Source: Hydrogenophaga sp. (GTDB lineage: Bacteria > Pseudomonadota > Gammaproteobacteria > Burkholderiales > Burkholderiaceae_C). From it: 64,000 nucleotides of DNA. Position 1 is the stretch's first letter. Every line of letters begins with the position of its first letter. The stretch is taken from positions 26,828 to 90,827 of the forward strand of contig NZ_WVZN01000024.1 in NCBI RefSeq assembly GCF_011772445.1. Reading direction: 5' to 3'. Of this stretch, positions 24,235 to 38,910 are shown in pieces. Under the pieces are notes generated by a model. That model searched no databases. It saw only the letters and a program-made list of their open reading frames with translations, and was not told where the DNA came from. Position numbers and translations under genes: made by a program.

Positions 24235-27200
24235 ATGGCCGTACGCCAATCGCAAGAGCCGAAAAAGTCACCGTCGTCCCTTCGCGTGCACGGAGCCGAG
24301 CGGCCACCGCCGGTCGATGCCCGGAGCGGATCACCCGAGGCCGGCGAAGACACCGCGGATGTCGACGCGGTCATCCTGGACGCGGCCCGGGCGCTGTCCG
24401 CCGCGTGCGATTTCGACGTGCAGCGCGCCTTCCAGGCGCTGCAACTGGGCGACTTCGATCCCGCGGACGCACAGGGGGTGGCACAGAAGCTGTTCCCCGA
24501 CCTGGACGGCCCGGCACGGCGGGTGGCGGCCGAGCGCCTGTGGCGGCATGTGCAGGAGCATGCGCACGAGAGCGACCACCCGCTGTTCCACCAGGCCCTC
24601 GCCCACTTCCTGTCGCCCGTTCGGGCGGAGCGCGAACAGGGCGATGGCGGTGAGCCGCCAGGTACGCACGCCCCGGTGCACGAACCGGCTGTTTCGCCGG
24701 AAACGGCCTTGCAGTCGTGCATCCGTCAACTGGCCTCGGGCAAGTACAGGGACACCCACGCGATGGTGAGTCAGGCCTTTTCGGGCATCACCGGTCGCGA
24801 CCTGCACGAACAACTGCTGGCGCTGGAACTGCATGTCCAGGGCGCGGAGGCACTCGATGAGATCGAGAAGGTGGCCGTGTTGAACGTGATCAGGCGGCTT
24901 CGCGACGCGGACCCGTCGAGTGGGCGGCGCAAGATCCAGTTGCCTGCCCTCTCGATCCGGGGCCCGGCCCAGGGCCTGGGCCATCAGGTCGTGCAGGAAA
25001 TGCATCGCGCAGGGAAAGGCGCCGAGGCGATCAATCGCTTCCTGGACGGCTTGTCGGCCAGCGCCTTGATGGAAACCCTGGGGCGGCTGATGGACCCGGA
25101 CGCCGAGGCCGATCCCGCATTGGTCCGGCTGGCCGGCGACAGGCTGCGCCTGATCGACCAGCACGAGAGGGCCCGCGTGCTCGCACCCCTGATCGCCTGG
25201 GGTGCGCGCGATTGCGCGGGAGACGCACCGCCGCTGCCGATCCCGGACGATCCCGCCAGCTCGCTGGCGCTGCTGCGGCAACTGGTGCTGGTGGCGCAAC
25301 AGGAACTTCCGTCGGACGAGGGGGCGTGTCTGTTCGATGCGTTCAGCACCTATCGGGAGGCCGTGGACGTCTTGACCGCGCGTGGCCACGGGGATGAACG
25401 GTGGATCAGGCAGGTTCGCCTGGCCATGAGGGACCACGAGCGACCCGCCGAGGTGCTTCAGGCCTTGCTGAAGCAGTGCGGCTCCAAGGCCGCGGCGGCG
25501 GTGGCCCTGCAGGCCGCCAGGCAGAACGCCCAGGTCTGGACCGAGGACGAGTGGACCCGTCTGCGTCGCATCGTGGCCGAGTGGTACGCGACGGAGGGGA
25601 TGCCGCCCGAGCTCATGGCCAATCCGGGAAAAGCCGCGGAGGTTCCCAAAACGCTGGCGATCGCGCCCGAGGAAATGCCCAAGCGCAAGGCGGGGCCCGC
25701 GGCACGCAGGCGCTACCACGACAAGCAACTGCAAGTGGCCGCGCAGCAGCGCATTGCCTTTGACGATGCGCAGGTGGTGCGCGGCCTGTTGTCGCACCAC
25801 CTGCACTTGCGGCAAGCCGATCCGGCGGGCGGATATGGCTACGTGGACACCAGCGATGAAGAGCTTTGCGTGCAACTGCTGGCCATCTCCCCGATCCCCC
25901 GCGCCCGCCTGTTGCAGGCCCTCGCCATCGTGGCCCACGACATGCGCCTCAAAGAGCAGCCGCTGGCGCAACGCCTGATGAACAAGATGGACGAAGCCGT
26001 TCCGTCGATCATGCAGGTCAGGCCCCTGGGCCCCCGGGAAAAATTCAAGGCGGCGGTGAGCGTCTTTGCCAATGGGGTGCGCGAAGGGGCCGCCCAGTGG
26101 GTGGGCGCGGGCCTGATGCGAACGACCGTTCACTACGCGGGACCCTGGGGCACGATCGTCGTGACGGTCGTCAGCGTCGGCGTCCTGCCTCTGCTGGCGT
26201 CACGCTACCTGCACAGCCTCGAAACGCTGGACTACCAGATGCACCCCAGGAAGGTGGTCCGCTTCCTGCTCGACCTCATGCCCGGCCTCGGCGCCGCGGC
26301 CGGGATCGGCTTTTCGCTGTACGTCGGCGTCCGGTACGGTGCCTTTTCAGAGGAGGGCATCCACTCGGTGTTGATCGGCCTGGCCGCCGGCAACCTGGGC
26401 CGGTTCCTCCTGCGGCAGCCGACCCAGAGCTGGACGCAGTCGTCGCTCACGCGGGGCATCACCGTGGTCGACCGACAGGGCAATCCCCCGTCCGAGCACT
26501 TCCAGTACCGCTTCAACATCCTTCGAGACCTGGCCTACACCGTGCCCTACGTCGTGGCCAGCGTGTGCACCCTGGAATGGGTGACGGGCCTCGCGAACGA
26601 GCTGTTTCCGGTGCTTGACGACCTGGCGAGCGTGCTGGGCCATTCGTTCGTCATGACGTTCCCCAGCGCCTTGGTGGAGGCTTGGGACGGCATGGTGGTC
26701 GACATCTTCCTGGCCTTGGCCGCCGCGCTCATCGCGGACTACGTCGCGCGGCGCGGCACCCAGCCCAATCCGGGCCGGAACTGGGAGCACTGGATGCGGC
26801 ATGGCCTGGCCCGGACCGTGGCCATGTGCCCGTCGGACACCCTGGCCGCGATCGCCGCCGCGCTGATGCGCGCGGGGTATCGCCCGGCGGCGCTGGTGCT
26901 CGCGGCGCTCGCCGGTGCGACGGGCGGCCCCTTCGGTGCTTTGCGCGGCCGGACCTTCAACTATGTGATGACCACCGTGTCGACGGTGCAGAACGGGTCG
27001 GTGCTGCCGGACGGCCTGGTCACGTGCGTGGGGCGCGGCGCGCGGTTCCTGGGCCGCGGCGTGGTGCAGGCCGTGGGTTCCATCGCTTCGCTGTGGGGTG
27101 GGGTCGCTGCGGCGGACCAAGCCAGCGAAGGAGATGGCGACAGCGAGCGCGTCAGCAGCACGGAGGGGGGTGTTGAGAGCGACACCTTCGACGACAGCGA

Positions 27201-27237
27201 CAGCGAGTACCTCGACCCCGAGAACGACGCGACCTGA
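24235..27237 (+). CDS. Large membrane-inserting candidate type III effector, 1000 residues
   Basis: No known family is recognised. From the ATG at 24235 (AAGGAA eight bases upstream) the product is 1000 residues. Residues 1-45 are Ser/Pro-rich and polar, as in secretion signals. About 45-600 is soluble and helical, with charged heptad-like stretches. Hydrophobic segments follow near 638-657, 677-699, 711-726, 766-786, 819-837 and 865-900. Residues 960-1000 form an acidic Ser/Asp/Glu tail. There is no Sec signal peptide. Position after two CesT-like chaperones suggests a secreted effector that inserts into a host membrane. Codon choice is less GC3-biased than in neighbours (several AGG codons). 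An ordinary inner-membrane protein is the alternative. Confidence 0.55.
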   Translation: MAVRQSQEPKKSPSSLRVHGAERPPPVDARSGSPEAGEDTADVDAVILDAARALSAACDFDVQRAFQALQLGDFDPADAQGVAQKLFPDLDGPARRVAAERLWRHVQEHAHESDHPLFHQALAHFLSPVRAEREQGDGGEPPGTHAPVHEPAVSPETALQSCIRQLASGKYRDTHAMVSQAFSGITGRDLHEQLLALELHVQGAEALDEIEKVAVLNVIRRLRDADPSSGRRKIQLPALSIRGPAQGLGHQVVQEMHRAGKGAEAINRFLDGLSASALMETLGRLMDPDAEADPALVRLAGDRLRLIDQHERARVLAPLIAWGARDCAGDAPPLPIPDDPASSLALLRQLVLVAQQELPSDEGACLFDAFSTYREAVDVLTARGHGDERWIRQVRLAMRDHERPAEVLQALLKQCGSKAAAAVALQAARQNAQVWTEDEWTRLRRIVAEWYATEGMPPELMANPGKAAEVPKTLAIAPEEMPKRKAGPAARRRYHDKQLQVAAQQRIAFDDAQVVRGLLSHHLHLRQADPAGGYGYVDTSDEELCVQLLAISPIPRARLLQALAIVAHDMRLKEQPLAQRLMNKMDEAVPSIMQVRPLGPREKFKAAVSVFANGVREGAAQWVGAGLMRTTVHYAGPWGTIVVTVVSVGVLPLLASRYLHSLETLDYQMHPRKVVRFLLDLMPGLGAAAGIGFSLYVGVRYGAFSEEGIHSVLIGLAAGNLGRFLLRQPTQSWTQSSLTRGITVVDRQGNPPSEHFQYRFNILRDLAYTVPYVVASVCTLEWVTGLANELFPVLDDLASVLGHSFVMTFPSALVEAWDGMVVDIFLALAAALIADYVARRGTQPNPGRNWEHWMRHGLARTVAMCPSDTLAAIAAALMRAGYRPAALVLAALAGATGGPFGALRGRTFNYVMTTVSTVQNGSVLPDGLVTCVGRGARFLGRGVVQAVGSIASLWGGVAAADQASEGDGDSERVSSTEGGVESDTFDDSDSEYLDPENDAT

Positions 27238-27254
27238 GCGCGGGGAACGCCCGC

Positions 27255-28367
27255 TTACCGGCGGAACCGCCCGCTGGCGTCGATGATCGACAGGTCCGCG
27301 AAGTCCAGCCCCGTGTGGTTCGTGGGGCTGTAGCTCACCGTCAGGCCGCCCAGGTCGAAGCGCGACATGCCCTCCAGCGCGTCGCGCAGCTTCTGCGGCG
27401 TGGGGTTGGGGCCGGCGCGGCGCAGGCCTTCCACCACCACCTTCGCGCCGGCGAAGCCTTCCATCATGGCGGGCGACACGCCCGGCAGGCCCTTGGCCTT
27501 GGCCAGGTCCTGCGCTTCCTTGATGAGCGCGTAACTGACCGAGCGCTCGTTGGGAAACACCTGCGTCACGATCACGCCCCGCGCGTGTTCGCCCAGCAGC
27601 TTGATGAAGCCGTCCGAGGCGTTGTTCGACAGCGTGACCACCTGCGCGCGCGAGCCCGCCGCGCGCAGCGCCTTCACCGCGTTCGCGGTGTTGCCGGCCG
27701 AGGCGATCACCATCACCGCGTGGGCGTTCAGCTTGGCGACCTCGGCGGCCACGGCGCTGTAGTCGGGCTTGTCGCGCGGCGTCTTCTGGCGCAACACCGG
27801 CTCCAGCTTCGCCTTGGCGAAGCCCTGCATGGCACCGGCCGCGCTGTCGGCGCCGAAGGAGTCGTCGGTCTCGATGATGGCGATGCGGTTCTGGCCGATG
27901 CTGGCCAGGTGCTCGATGGCGCGCGCGGCCTCGCGCTGGTAGGTGGCGCGCACGTTGAACACCCAGGGGTTGACGGGGTCGTGCAGCACCATGGCGCCGG
28001 TGCTGGGAGCGATCAGCGGCACCTTGTGCTCGGCCAGCAGCGGCAGCAGCGCCTGCGAATGCGGCGTGCCCCGGTTGAGGAAGAGGGCCAGCACGCCCTG
28101 CTTCGTGATCAGCTCGCGCGAGACGTCCACCGTTACCTTGGGGTCGAACTTGTCGTCCACCGACACCAGTTCGATCTTTTCACCGTGCACGCCGCCGCGC
28201 GCGTTCACGGCATCGAAATACAGCTTCGCGCCGTCGGTGTTTTCCTTGACCCCGGCCGCCACCGAGCCAGTGAAGCCCGAGGGCTGGCCAATGCGCAACT
28301 GCGCCTGGGCAGTGGTGGCCGCGACGAGCAAGGCCAGGCCCGCGCTGGCGAGGGAACGGAACCGCAT
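27255..28367 (-). CDS. ABC transporter periplasmic substrate-binding protein (Leu/Ile/Val-type)
   Basis: The 370-residue protein begins with a signal peptide (MRFRSLASAGLALLVAATTAQA) and continues as a Peripla_BP_6 (LivK-like) protein: LRIGQPSGFTGSVAAGVKEN, GAKLYFDAVNARGG and KIELVSVDDKFDP near the N-terminus. The ATG at 28367 has a GGAG site eight bases upstream. Stand-alone copies are common in Burkholderiales; the ligand is an amino acid or an aromatic or short-chain acid, not determinable here. No permease or ATPase gene is adjacent. It converges with the candidate effector gene, 17 bases apart. Confidence 0.88.
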   Translation of the reverse strand: MRFRSLASAGLALLVAATTAQAQLRIGQPSGFTGSVAAGVKENTDGAKLYFDAVNARGGVHGEKIELVSVDDKFDPKVTVDVSRELITKQGVLALFLNRGTPHSQALLPLLAEHKVPLIAPSTGAMVLHDPVNPWVFNVRATYQREAARAIEHLASIGQNRIAIIETDDSFGADSAAGAMQGFAKAKLEPVLRQKTPRDKPDYSAVAAEVAKLNAHAVMVIASAGNTANAVKALRAAGSRAQVVTLSNNASDGFIKLLGEHARGVIVTQVFPNERSVSYALIKEAQDLAKAKGLPGVSPAMMEGFAGAKVVVEGLRRAGPNPTPQKLRDALEGMSRFDLGGLTVSYSPTNHTGLDFADLSIIDASGRFRR

Positions 28368-28468
28368 CTTTGTCTCCTTTTGTAAGGGCGCGCGATTCTG
28401 TCCGAATGCTCCCCCAGGGTACCAGTGTGGAAATGACGTAGGGCGCGGCAACGGTCACGGACGGTCCC

Positions 28469-28474
28469 TAGAAT
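28469..28474 (+). promoter_or_regulatory. -10 element of the uvrA-like gene
   Basis: TAGAAT at 28469-28474, 28 bases before the ATG, is a good -10 hexamer; AGGAG at 28491-28495 gives the ribosome-binding site. No clear -35 and no SOS (CTGT-N8-ACAG) box is visible in the 135-base gap. Confidence 0.45.
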
Positions 28475-28502
28475 CTTCCGCTTCCCGCTCAGGAGCCCCC
28501 GC

Positions 28503-34325
<5,823 letters not shown>

Positions 34326-34335
34326 GGCGGCGGCG

Positions 34336-34665
34336 GTGCGTGCGGGGCAGGTGATCCACATCGAGCCCGCCGCGCCGGCCAAGCCCGCGCTGGGCACGCC
34401 GTGCAATGGCTGCGGTGTGTGCTGCCTGGCCGAGCCGTGTCCGCTGGGTCGCGTGATCTCGCGCAAGCGCGTGGGCGCGTGCGACGCGCTGCGCTGGGAC
34501 GGGGCCTTGAAGCTCTACCGTTGCGGCGCGATCACCGACGCGGCGGGGGTGCTCGGCCCACGCTGGGCCTTTGCGGCGCCACTGCTGCGCCGGCTGGCGC
34601 GGCGATGGATCGCGGCCGGGGTGGGTTGCGACGCCGACCTCGATGTGGCGTCCTCGCGCACCTGA
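34336..34665 (+). CDS. Small YkgJ-like cysteine-cluster protein
   Basis: The protein has 109 residues from the GTG at 34336; a GTG five codons later is also possible. The CNGCGVCCLAEPCPLG cluster near residue 23 plus later Cys residues (GACDALR, YRCGAI) suggests a metal or Fe-S site as in the YkgJ family. A short amphipathic helical tail follows (LLRRLARRWIAAGVG). The function is unknown. It starts 10 bases after uvrA and converges with the lrp-type gene. Confidence 0.72.
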   Translation: MRAGQVIHIEPAAPAKPALGTPCNGCGVCCLAEPCPLGRVISRKRVGACDALRWDGALKLYRCGAITDAAGVLGPRWAFAAPLLRRLARRWIAAGVGCDADLDVASSRT

Positions 34666-34683
34666 GGCCGGGCCGTCGCTGCC

Positions 34684-35145
34684 TCAAGCGCGCGGCAGCG
34701 GCAGCGCGGTCTTGTAGCGCACCTGCTTGAGCGCAAACCCCGAGCGGATCTTTTCCACCTCGGGCAGGGGCGAGAGGCGGTCGAGGATGAAGCGCTCCAG
34801 CGCGCCGATGTCGGGCACCACCACGCGCAACAGGTAGTCGGAATCGCCCGTCATCAGGTAGCACTCCATCACCTCGTCGAGGTCGGCGATGCGCTGCTCG
34901 AAGCGCGCCAGTGCCTCCTTGCTCTGCGTGGTGAGGCTGATGTTGATGAACACGTTGAGCCCCAGGCCCAGGCGCGCCGCGTCGGCCAGGGCCACGTACT
35001 GGCGGATCACGCCCGACTGTTCGAGCGCCTTCACGCGCGCCAGACAGGGCGAGGGCGACAGCCCCACGCGCTGGGCCAGGGCCACGTTGGACAGGGAGCC
35101 GTCGTGTTGCAGCTCGTCGAGGATCCGGCGGTCGATGGCGTCCAT
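34684..35145 (-). CDS. Lrp/AsnC-family transcriptional regulator
   Basis: The 153-residue protein starts MDAIDRRILDELQHDGSLSN, followed by the HTH VALAQRVGLSPSPCLARVKALE and an RAM effector domain (FINISLTT, VMECYLMTGDSDYLLRVVV). It is divergent from an AceE-like E1 gene. The pairing of an Lrp regulator divergent from such an E1 resembles mdeR-mdeB of Pseudomonas putida, where MdeR activates methionine/2-oxobutyrate catabolism. Amino-acid response is likely, but the effector is not known. Confidence 0.9.
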   Translation of the reverse strand: MDAIDRRILDELQHDGSLSNVALAQRVGLSPSPCLARVKALEQSGVIRQYVALADAARLGLGLNVFINISLTTQSKEALARFEQRIADLDEVMECYLMTGDSDYLLRVVVPDIGALERFILDRLSPLPEVEKIRSGFALKQVRYKTALPLPRA

Positions 35146-35256
35146 GGTCTTTTGTGCTGCTGAATGATCTATTGATGGAATTATCTGCTGCCTATCGGGC
35201 GGACATCGGCCCGTTCGGCAGCACATGCCGGACAGTCGCGCCTAGAGTGCCCCGCC
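35146..35256. promoter_or_regulatory. Divergent promoter region, lrp-type gene / E1 dehydrogenase
   Basis: The part from 35157 to 35192 is markedly AT-rich for this genome and contains repeated ATGATC/TTGATGG motifs between two GCTGCTG/CTGCTGCC blocks. It is a plausible Lrp-type binding region shared by both promoters. No firm -35/-10 pair was identified. Confidence 0.4.
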
Positions 35257-37845
35257 ATGAACCCGCACGACCTCATCGCCCCCGACCCCGACCCGCAGGA
35301 AACCGCGGAGTGGCACGACGCCTTCCTGTCGCTGTTGCACACGCAAGGCCCCACGCGCGCCCGGCAGATGCTCGATGGCCTGGTGGCGCTGGCGGGACAG
35401 CAGCGCGTGGGCTGGCGGCCGAATCTGAACACGCCGTACGTGAACACCATCGCGGCCGAGCGCCAGCCGCCGTTTCCGGGCGACCTCGCCATCGAGGAGC
35501 GCCTGGCCTCGCTGATGCGCTGGAACGCGCTGGCCATGGTGGTGCGCGCCAACCAGGCCTATGGCGAACTGGGCGGCCACATCGCCAGCTACGCCAGCGC
35601 CGCCGACCTGTTCGAGACCGGCTTCAACCATTTCTTTCACGCGCGCAGCGCCGCGCACGGCGGTGACCTGGTGTTCTTCCAGCCGCACAGCGCGCCCGGC
35701 GTGTACGCGCGCGCCTTCCTGGAAGGCCGCCTGAACGAAGACGATCTGCGCCACTACCGGCAGGAGATCGTCGCGCCCGAACACGGCGCGCGCGGGCTCT
35801 CCAGCTACCCGCACCCGTGGTTGATGCCCGATTTCTGGCAGTTCCCCACCGGCTCCATGGGCATCGGCCCCATCAGCTCGATCTACCACGCGCGCTTCAT
35901 GCGCTACCTCACGCACCGCGGCCTGCTCGACGCCGGCCAGCGCACCGTGTGGGGCGTGTTCGGCGACGGCGAGATGGACGAGCCCGAGAGCATGAGCGCG
36001 CTCACACTGGCCGCGCGCGAGCGGCTCGACAACCTGGTGTGGGTCGTCAACTGCAACCTGCAGCGGCTCGACGGCCCGGTGCGCGGCAATCACCGCATCA
36101 TCGACGAGCTGGAGCGCCTGTTCGCGGGCGCGGGCTGGAACGTCATCAAGCTGCTGTGGGGCAGTGATTGGGATGGCCTGTTCGCCAGCGACACCGGCGG
36201 CGCGCTCGCGCAGGCGCTGGGCGACACGGTCGACGGCCAGATGCAGACCTTCGCGGCCAAGGACGGCCGCTTCAACCGCGAGAACTTCTTCGGCCAGAAC
36301 CCCGCGCTCGCCGCGCTCGTGCAGGGGCTGAGCGACGAGCAGATCGACCGACTCAAGCGCGGCGGACACGACCTGGTGAAGATCCACGCCGCCTACGCCG
36401 CCGCCGTGGCGCACCGGGGCCAGCCCACGGTGATCCTGGCGCACACCAAGAAGGGCTACGGCATGGGCACGGCCGGACAGGGCCGCATGACCACGCACAG
36501 CCAGAAAAAGCTCGACGCGGACGACCTGCTGGCCTTCCGCGACCGCTTCGCGCTGCCGCTGAGCGACGAGCAGGCCACGGGCCTGGCCTTCTACAAACCC
36601 GCCGAGGACAGCGCCGAGCTGCGCTACCTGCGCGAGAGGCGCGCGGCCCTGGGTGGTGCGATGCCGCGGCGAGAGACCGCATGCGCCGTGGTGCCCGTGC
36701 CGGAGGTGAATGCCTACGCCGGCTTCGCTCTGAACGCCGCCGGCAAGGAAATGAGCACCACGATGGCCTTCGTGCGCCTGCTGGGCAACCTGCTGAAGGA
36801 CGCGGCGCTGGGCCCGCGCCTCGTGCCCATCGTGGCCGACGAGGCGCGCACCTTCGGCATGGCCAACCTGTTCAAGCAGGTCGGCATCTACAGCAGCGTG
36901 GGGCAGCGCTATGCGCCGGAAGACATCGGCTCGGTGCTGAGTTACCGGGAGGCGCTGGACGGGCAGATCCTGGAAGAGGGCATCAGCGAGGCCGGCGCCA
37001 TCGCGAGTTGGACCGCCGCGGCCACCAGCTACAGCGTGCACGGCCTGGCCATGCTGCCCTTCTACATCTACTACTCCATGTTCGGCTTCCAGCGCGTGGG
37101 CGACGCCATCTGGGCCGCGGCCGACCAGCGCGCGCGGGGCTTCCTGCTGGGGGCCACCTCAGGCCGCACCACGCTGGGCGGCGAGGGCCTGCAGCACCAG
37201 GACGGCAGCAGCCACCTGGTGGCTGCGACCATCCCCAACTGCAAGGCGTATGACCCGGCCTTCGCGGGCGAGCTGGCGCTCCTCGTCGATGCGGGCATGC
37301 GCGAGATGCTGGTGGAGCAGCGCGACGTTTTCTACTACCTCACCCTGATGAACGAGAACTACGCGCAGCCCGACCTGCCGGATGCCGCGCGCGAGGGCGT
37401 GCTCAAGGGCGGCTACGTGTTCAAGCGATTCGGACCGGCGGATGGCGCGCCGATCACGCTGCTGGGATCGGGCGCCATCCTGACCGAGGTGCTGCGCGCC
37501 GCCGACGCGCTGGCGCGGCAAGGGCACCGCGTGCACGTCTGCAGCATCACGAGCTGGAGCGAACTCGCGCGCGAGGCGCAGGCCGCCGAGGCGGAGGGCC
37601 GCACGCCCTGGCTTCGCGCCTTGCTGGCCGATACCACCGGCCCGGTGCTGGCCGCGAGCGATTACGTGCGCGCCGTGCCCGAGGCTCTGCGCGCCTGGCT
37701 GCCGGTGGATCGCGCCTACCGCACGCTGGGCACCGACGGCTTTGGCCGCAGCGACACGCGTGCCGCGCTGCGCGCCTTCTTCCGGGTGGACGCGGCGAGC
37801 ATTGCCGCCGCGGCGCGGGCTTACTCCTTGGGCGAGCCGAAGTAG
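35257..37845 (+). CDS. Homodimeric 2-oxoacid dehydrogenase E1 (AceE/MdeB-like)
   Basis: The 862-residue thiamin-diphosphate enzyme resembles pyruvate dehydrogenase E1 of the AceE type (usually about 890). The ThDP motif starts at about residue 236 (GDGEMDEPES...NCNLQRLDGPVRGN); other signatures are FPTGSMGIGPISSIYHARFM, HTKKGYGMG, FKQVGIYSSVGQRYAPED and GATSGRTTLGGEGLQHQDG. The N-terminus matches AceE but is shorter. No E2 or E3 gene is nearby, so it must borrow them. Its divergent Lrp neighbour suggests a 2-oxobutyrate role as for MdeB; pyruvate is the alternative. Its last 25 bases overlap the convergent gene at 37821. Confidence 0.88.
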   Translation: MNPHDLIAPDPDPQETAEWHDAFLSLLHTQGPTRARQMLDGLVALAGQQRVGWRPNLNTPYVNTIAAERQPPFPGDLAIEERLASLMRWNALAMVVRANQAYGELGGHIASYASAADLFETGFNHFFHARSAAHGGDLVFFQPHSAPGVYARAFLEGRLNEDDLRHYRQEIVAPEHGARGLSSYPHPWLMPDFWQFPTGSMGIGPISSIYHARFMRYLTHRGLLDAGQRTVWGVFGDGEMDEPESMSALTLAARERLDNLVWVVNCNLQRLDGPVRGNHRIIDELERLFAGAGWNVIKLLWGSDWDGLFASDTGGALAQALGDTVDGQMQTFAAKDGRFNRENFFGQNPALAALVQGLSDEQIDRLKRGGHDLVKIHAAYAAAVAHRGQPTVILAHTKKGYGMGTAGQGRMTTHSQKKLDADDLLAFRDRFALPLSDEQATGLAFYKPAEDSAELRYLRERRAALGGAMPRRETACAVVPVPEVNAYAGFALNAAGKEMSTTMAFVRLLGNLLKDAALGPRLVPIVADEARTFGMANLFKQVGIYSSVGQRYAPEDIGSVLSYREALDGQILEEGISEAGAIASWTAAATSYSVHGLAMLPFYIYYSMFGFQRVGDAIWAAADQRARGFLLGATSGRTTLGGEGLQHQDGSSHLVAATIPNCKAYDPAFAGELALLVDAGMREMLVEQRDVFYYLTLMNENYAQPDLPDAAREGVLKGGYVFKRFGPADGAPITLLGSGAILTEVLRAADALARQGHRVHVCSITSWSELAREAQAAEAEGRTPWLRALLADTTGPVLAASDYVRAVPEALRAWLPVDRAYRTLGTDGFGRSDTRAALRAFFRVDAASIAAAARAYSLGEPK

Positions 37846-38786
37846 CCGGACGGAGGCGGGGTTTCCAGGCGGACTTCGGTCATCGGGTCCCAGTGGGTGT
37901 TCGGCAGCGCGGTTTCCGCGAGGTATGACGCCGCCAACTGCAGCCTCTGTTCTTCGGGTTCCGTGAGCGGGCGCGTCGCGAGGGTCTGCAAGAGTTGCTG
38001 TTCCGTGTGGAGGGCCAGGTCTCGAATGGCGCGGCTTGTCACATAGCCTCCCAGCGCCTTCTCGACGTTCACGGTTTCCCATCCCGCATCGAGGGAGGTG
38101 ACCGTCTGACGGGGTTCGGCTTGACGGTCGCGGCGTCGCAAACGCCGGGTTCCCCGAGTCGGCTGCGTGGCGGGTTCCATCTTGTCCCTGGATGTCGGGA
38201 TCTCATCGAGTGTGTGCGATTCCAGTTCGATATCGGGCGTGGAAGGCAAGGGTGTGCGGAACGACGCCAGTGAGTCCAGTTGACGCCGCTTTTTCTCACC
38301 CCTTGTCGGTGCGGCCTGTTGTCTCCGTTCGCCGGCCTGGGCTTTGCGAGCGTCGTCCAGCGCCATCAGCTTCTGGCGCATCTCCTTTGTGTCGGCGACT
38401 TGCAGATGGGTCTTCCGCATGGGTTGCGTGTAGAGGATGTGTTGAGCAAGATCGGCGGCGGCGTTCCTGACTTCCTGGTTGTTGTTGCCGTCGTGGTTGA
38501 TCTGCTCGCACATCCTCCAGATGAACTCATAGGCAAGCGGTTCGTCCGTGCCGGAAAGGCTGGCCCGGACGGAGGAGAAGGTCTGGTCTTCGTCCATCCG
38601 GTTGGGCGAGAGGAACTCGAATCCGGCCTTGCCAGGCTTGACGTGAAGCGTGCGACCGGTCGCCTTCTGGCTTTCCTGCTCCAGGGCCGCGCGAACGTGG
38701 GGCACGTCTTCGAGCGACGGAGCGTGCCGGTTCTGCACGGCCAGGTACCTGGCGTCTGGTTTTGGCTTTGGGGTGTTCTTGATCAT
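37821..38786 (-). CDS. Orphan polar protein, candidate type III effector
   Basis: No family is recognised in this 321-residue protein. It starts MIKNTPKPKPDARYLAVQNR, lacks signal peptide and membrane segments, and is very polar. A basic patch RRLRRRDRQ lies near residue 210, and Pro/Thr/Ser-rich segments fill the middle. The first codons (CCA, AAA, CCA, AGG) are unlike the GC3-rich neighbours, a sign of transfer. The frame is open to 38897, but a candidate HrpL-type promoter at 38840-38868 rules out a start that far upstream; ATG 38786 or GTG 38801 remain. It overlaps the convergent E1 gene by 25 bases. Linked to the chaperone locus only by the promoter motif. Confidence 0.6.
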   Translation of the reverse strand: MIKNTPKPKPDARYLAVQNRHAPSLEDVPHVRAALEQESQKATGRTLHVKPGKAGFEFLSPNRMDEDQTFSSVRASLSGTDEPLAYEFIWRMCEQINHDGNNNQEVRNAAADLAQHILYTQPMRKTHLQVADTKEMRQKLMALDDARKAQAGERRQQAAPTRGEKKRRQLDSLASFRTPLPSTPDIELESHTLDEIPTSRDKMEPATQPTRGTRRLRRRDRQAEPRQTVTSLDAGWETVNVEKALGGYVTSRAIRDLALHTEQQLLQTLATRPLTEPEEQRLQLAASYLAETALPNTHWDPMTEVRLETPPPSGYFGSPKE

Positions 38787-38839
38787 GAGGAAGCGATGCA
38801 CCGAGGATTGAGCGGAGGCGCGACCACGCCGCGCCCGCC

Positions 38840-38868
38840 TCAGTAGCGGGCCCTCCCGGCCCGGTTCC
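38840..38868 (-). promoter_or_regulatory. Candidate HrpL/BtrS-type ECF-sigma promoter
   Basis: Read on the minus strand, GGAACC (38868-38863) is followed by 16 bases and CTACTGA (38846-38840), about 54 bases before the ATG at 38786. The -35 element is a perfect HrpL match and the -10 differs at one conserved position from CCACNNA. The sister site at 23092-23119 shares the C-N-ACT-N-AG form. Confidence 0.55.
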
Positions 38869-38910
38869 TGTATCGGCCCACCGGCCGGGGCATGCATTGC
38901 CCTGGATGGT

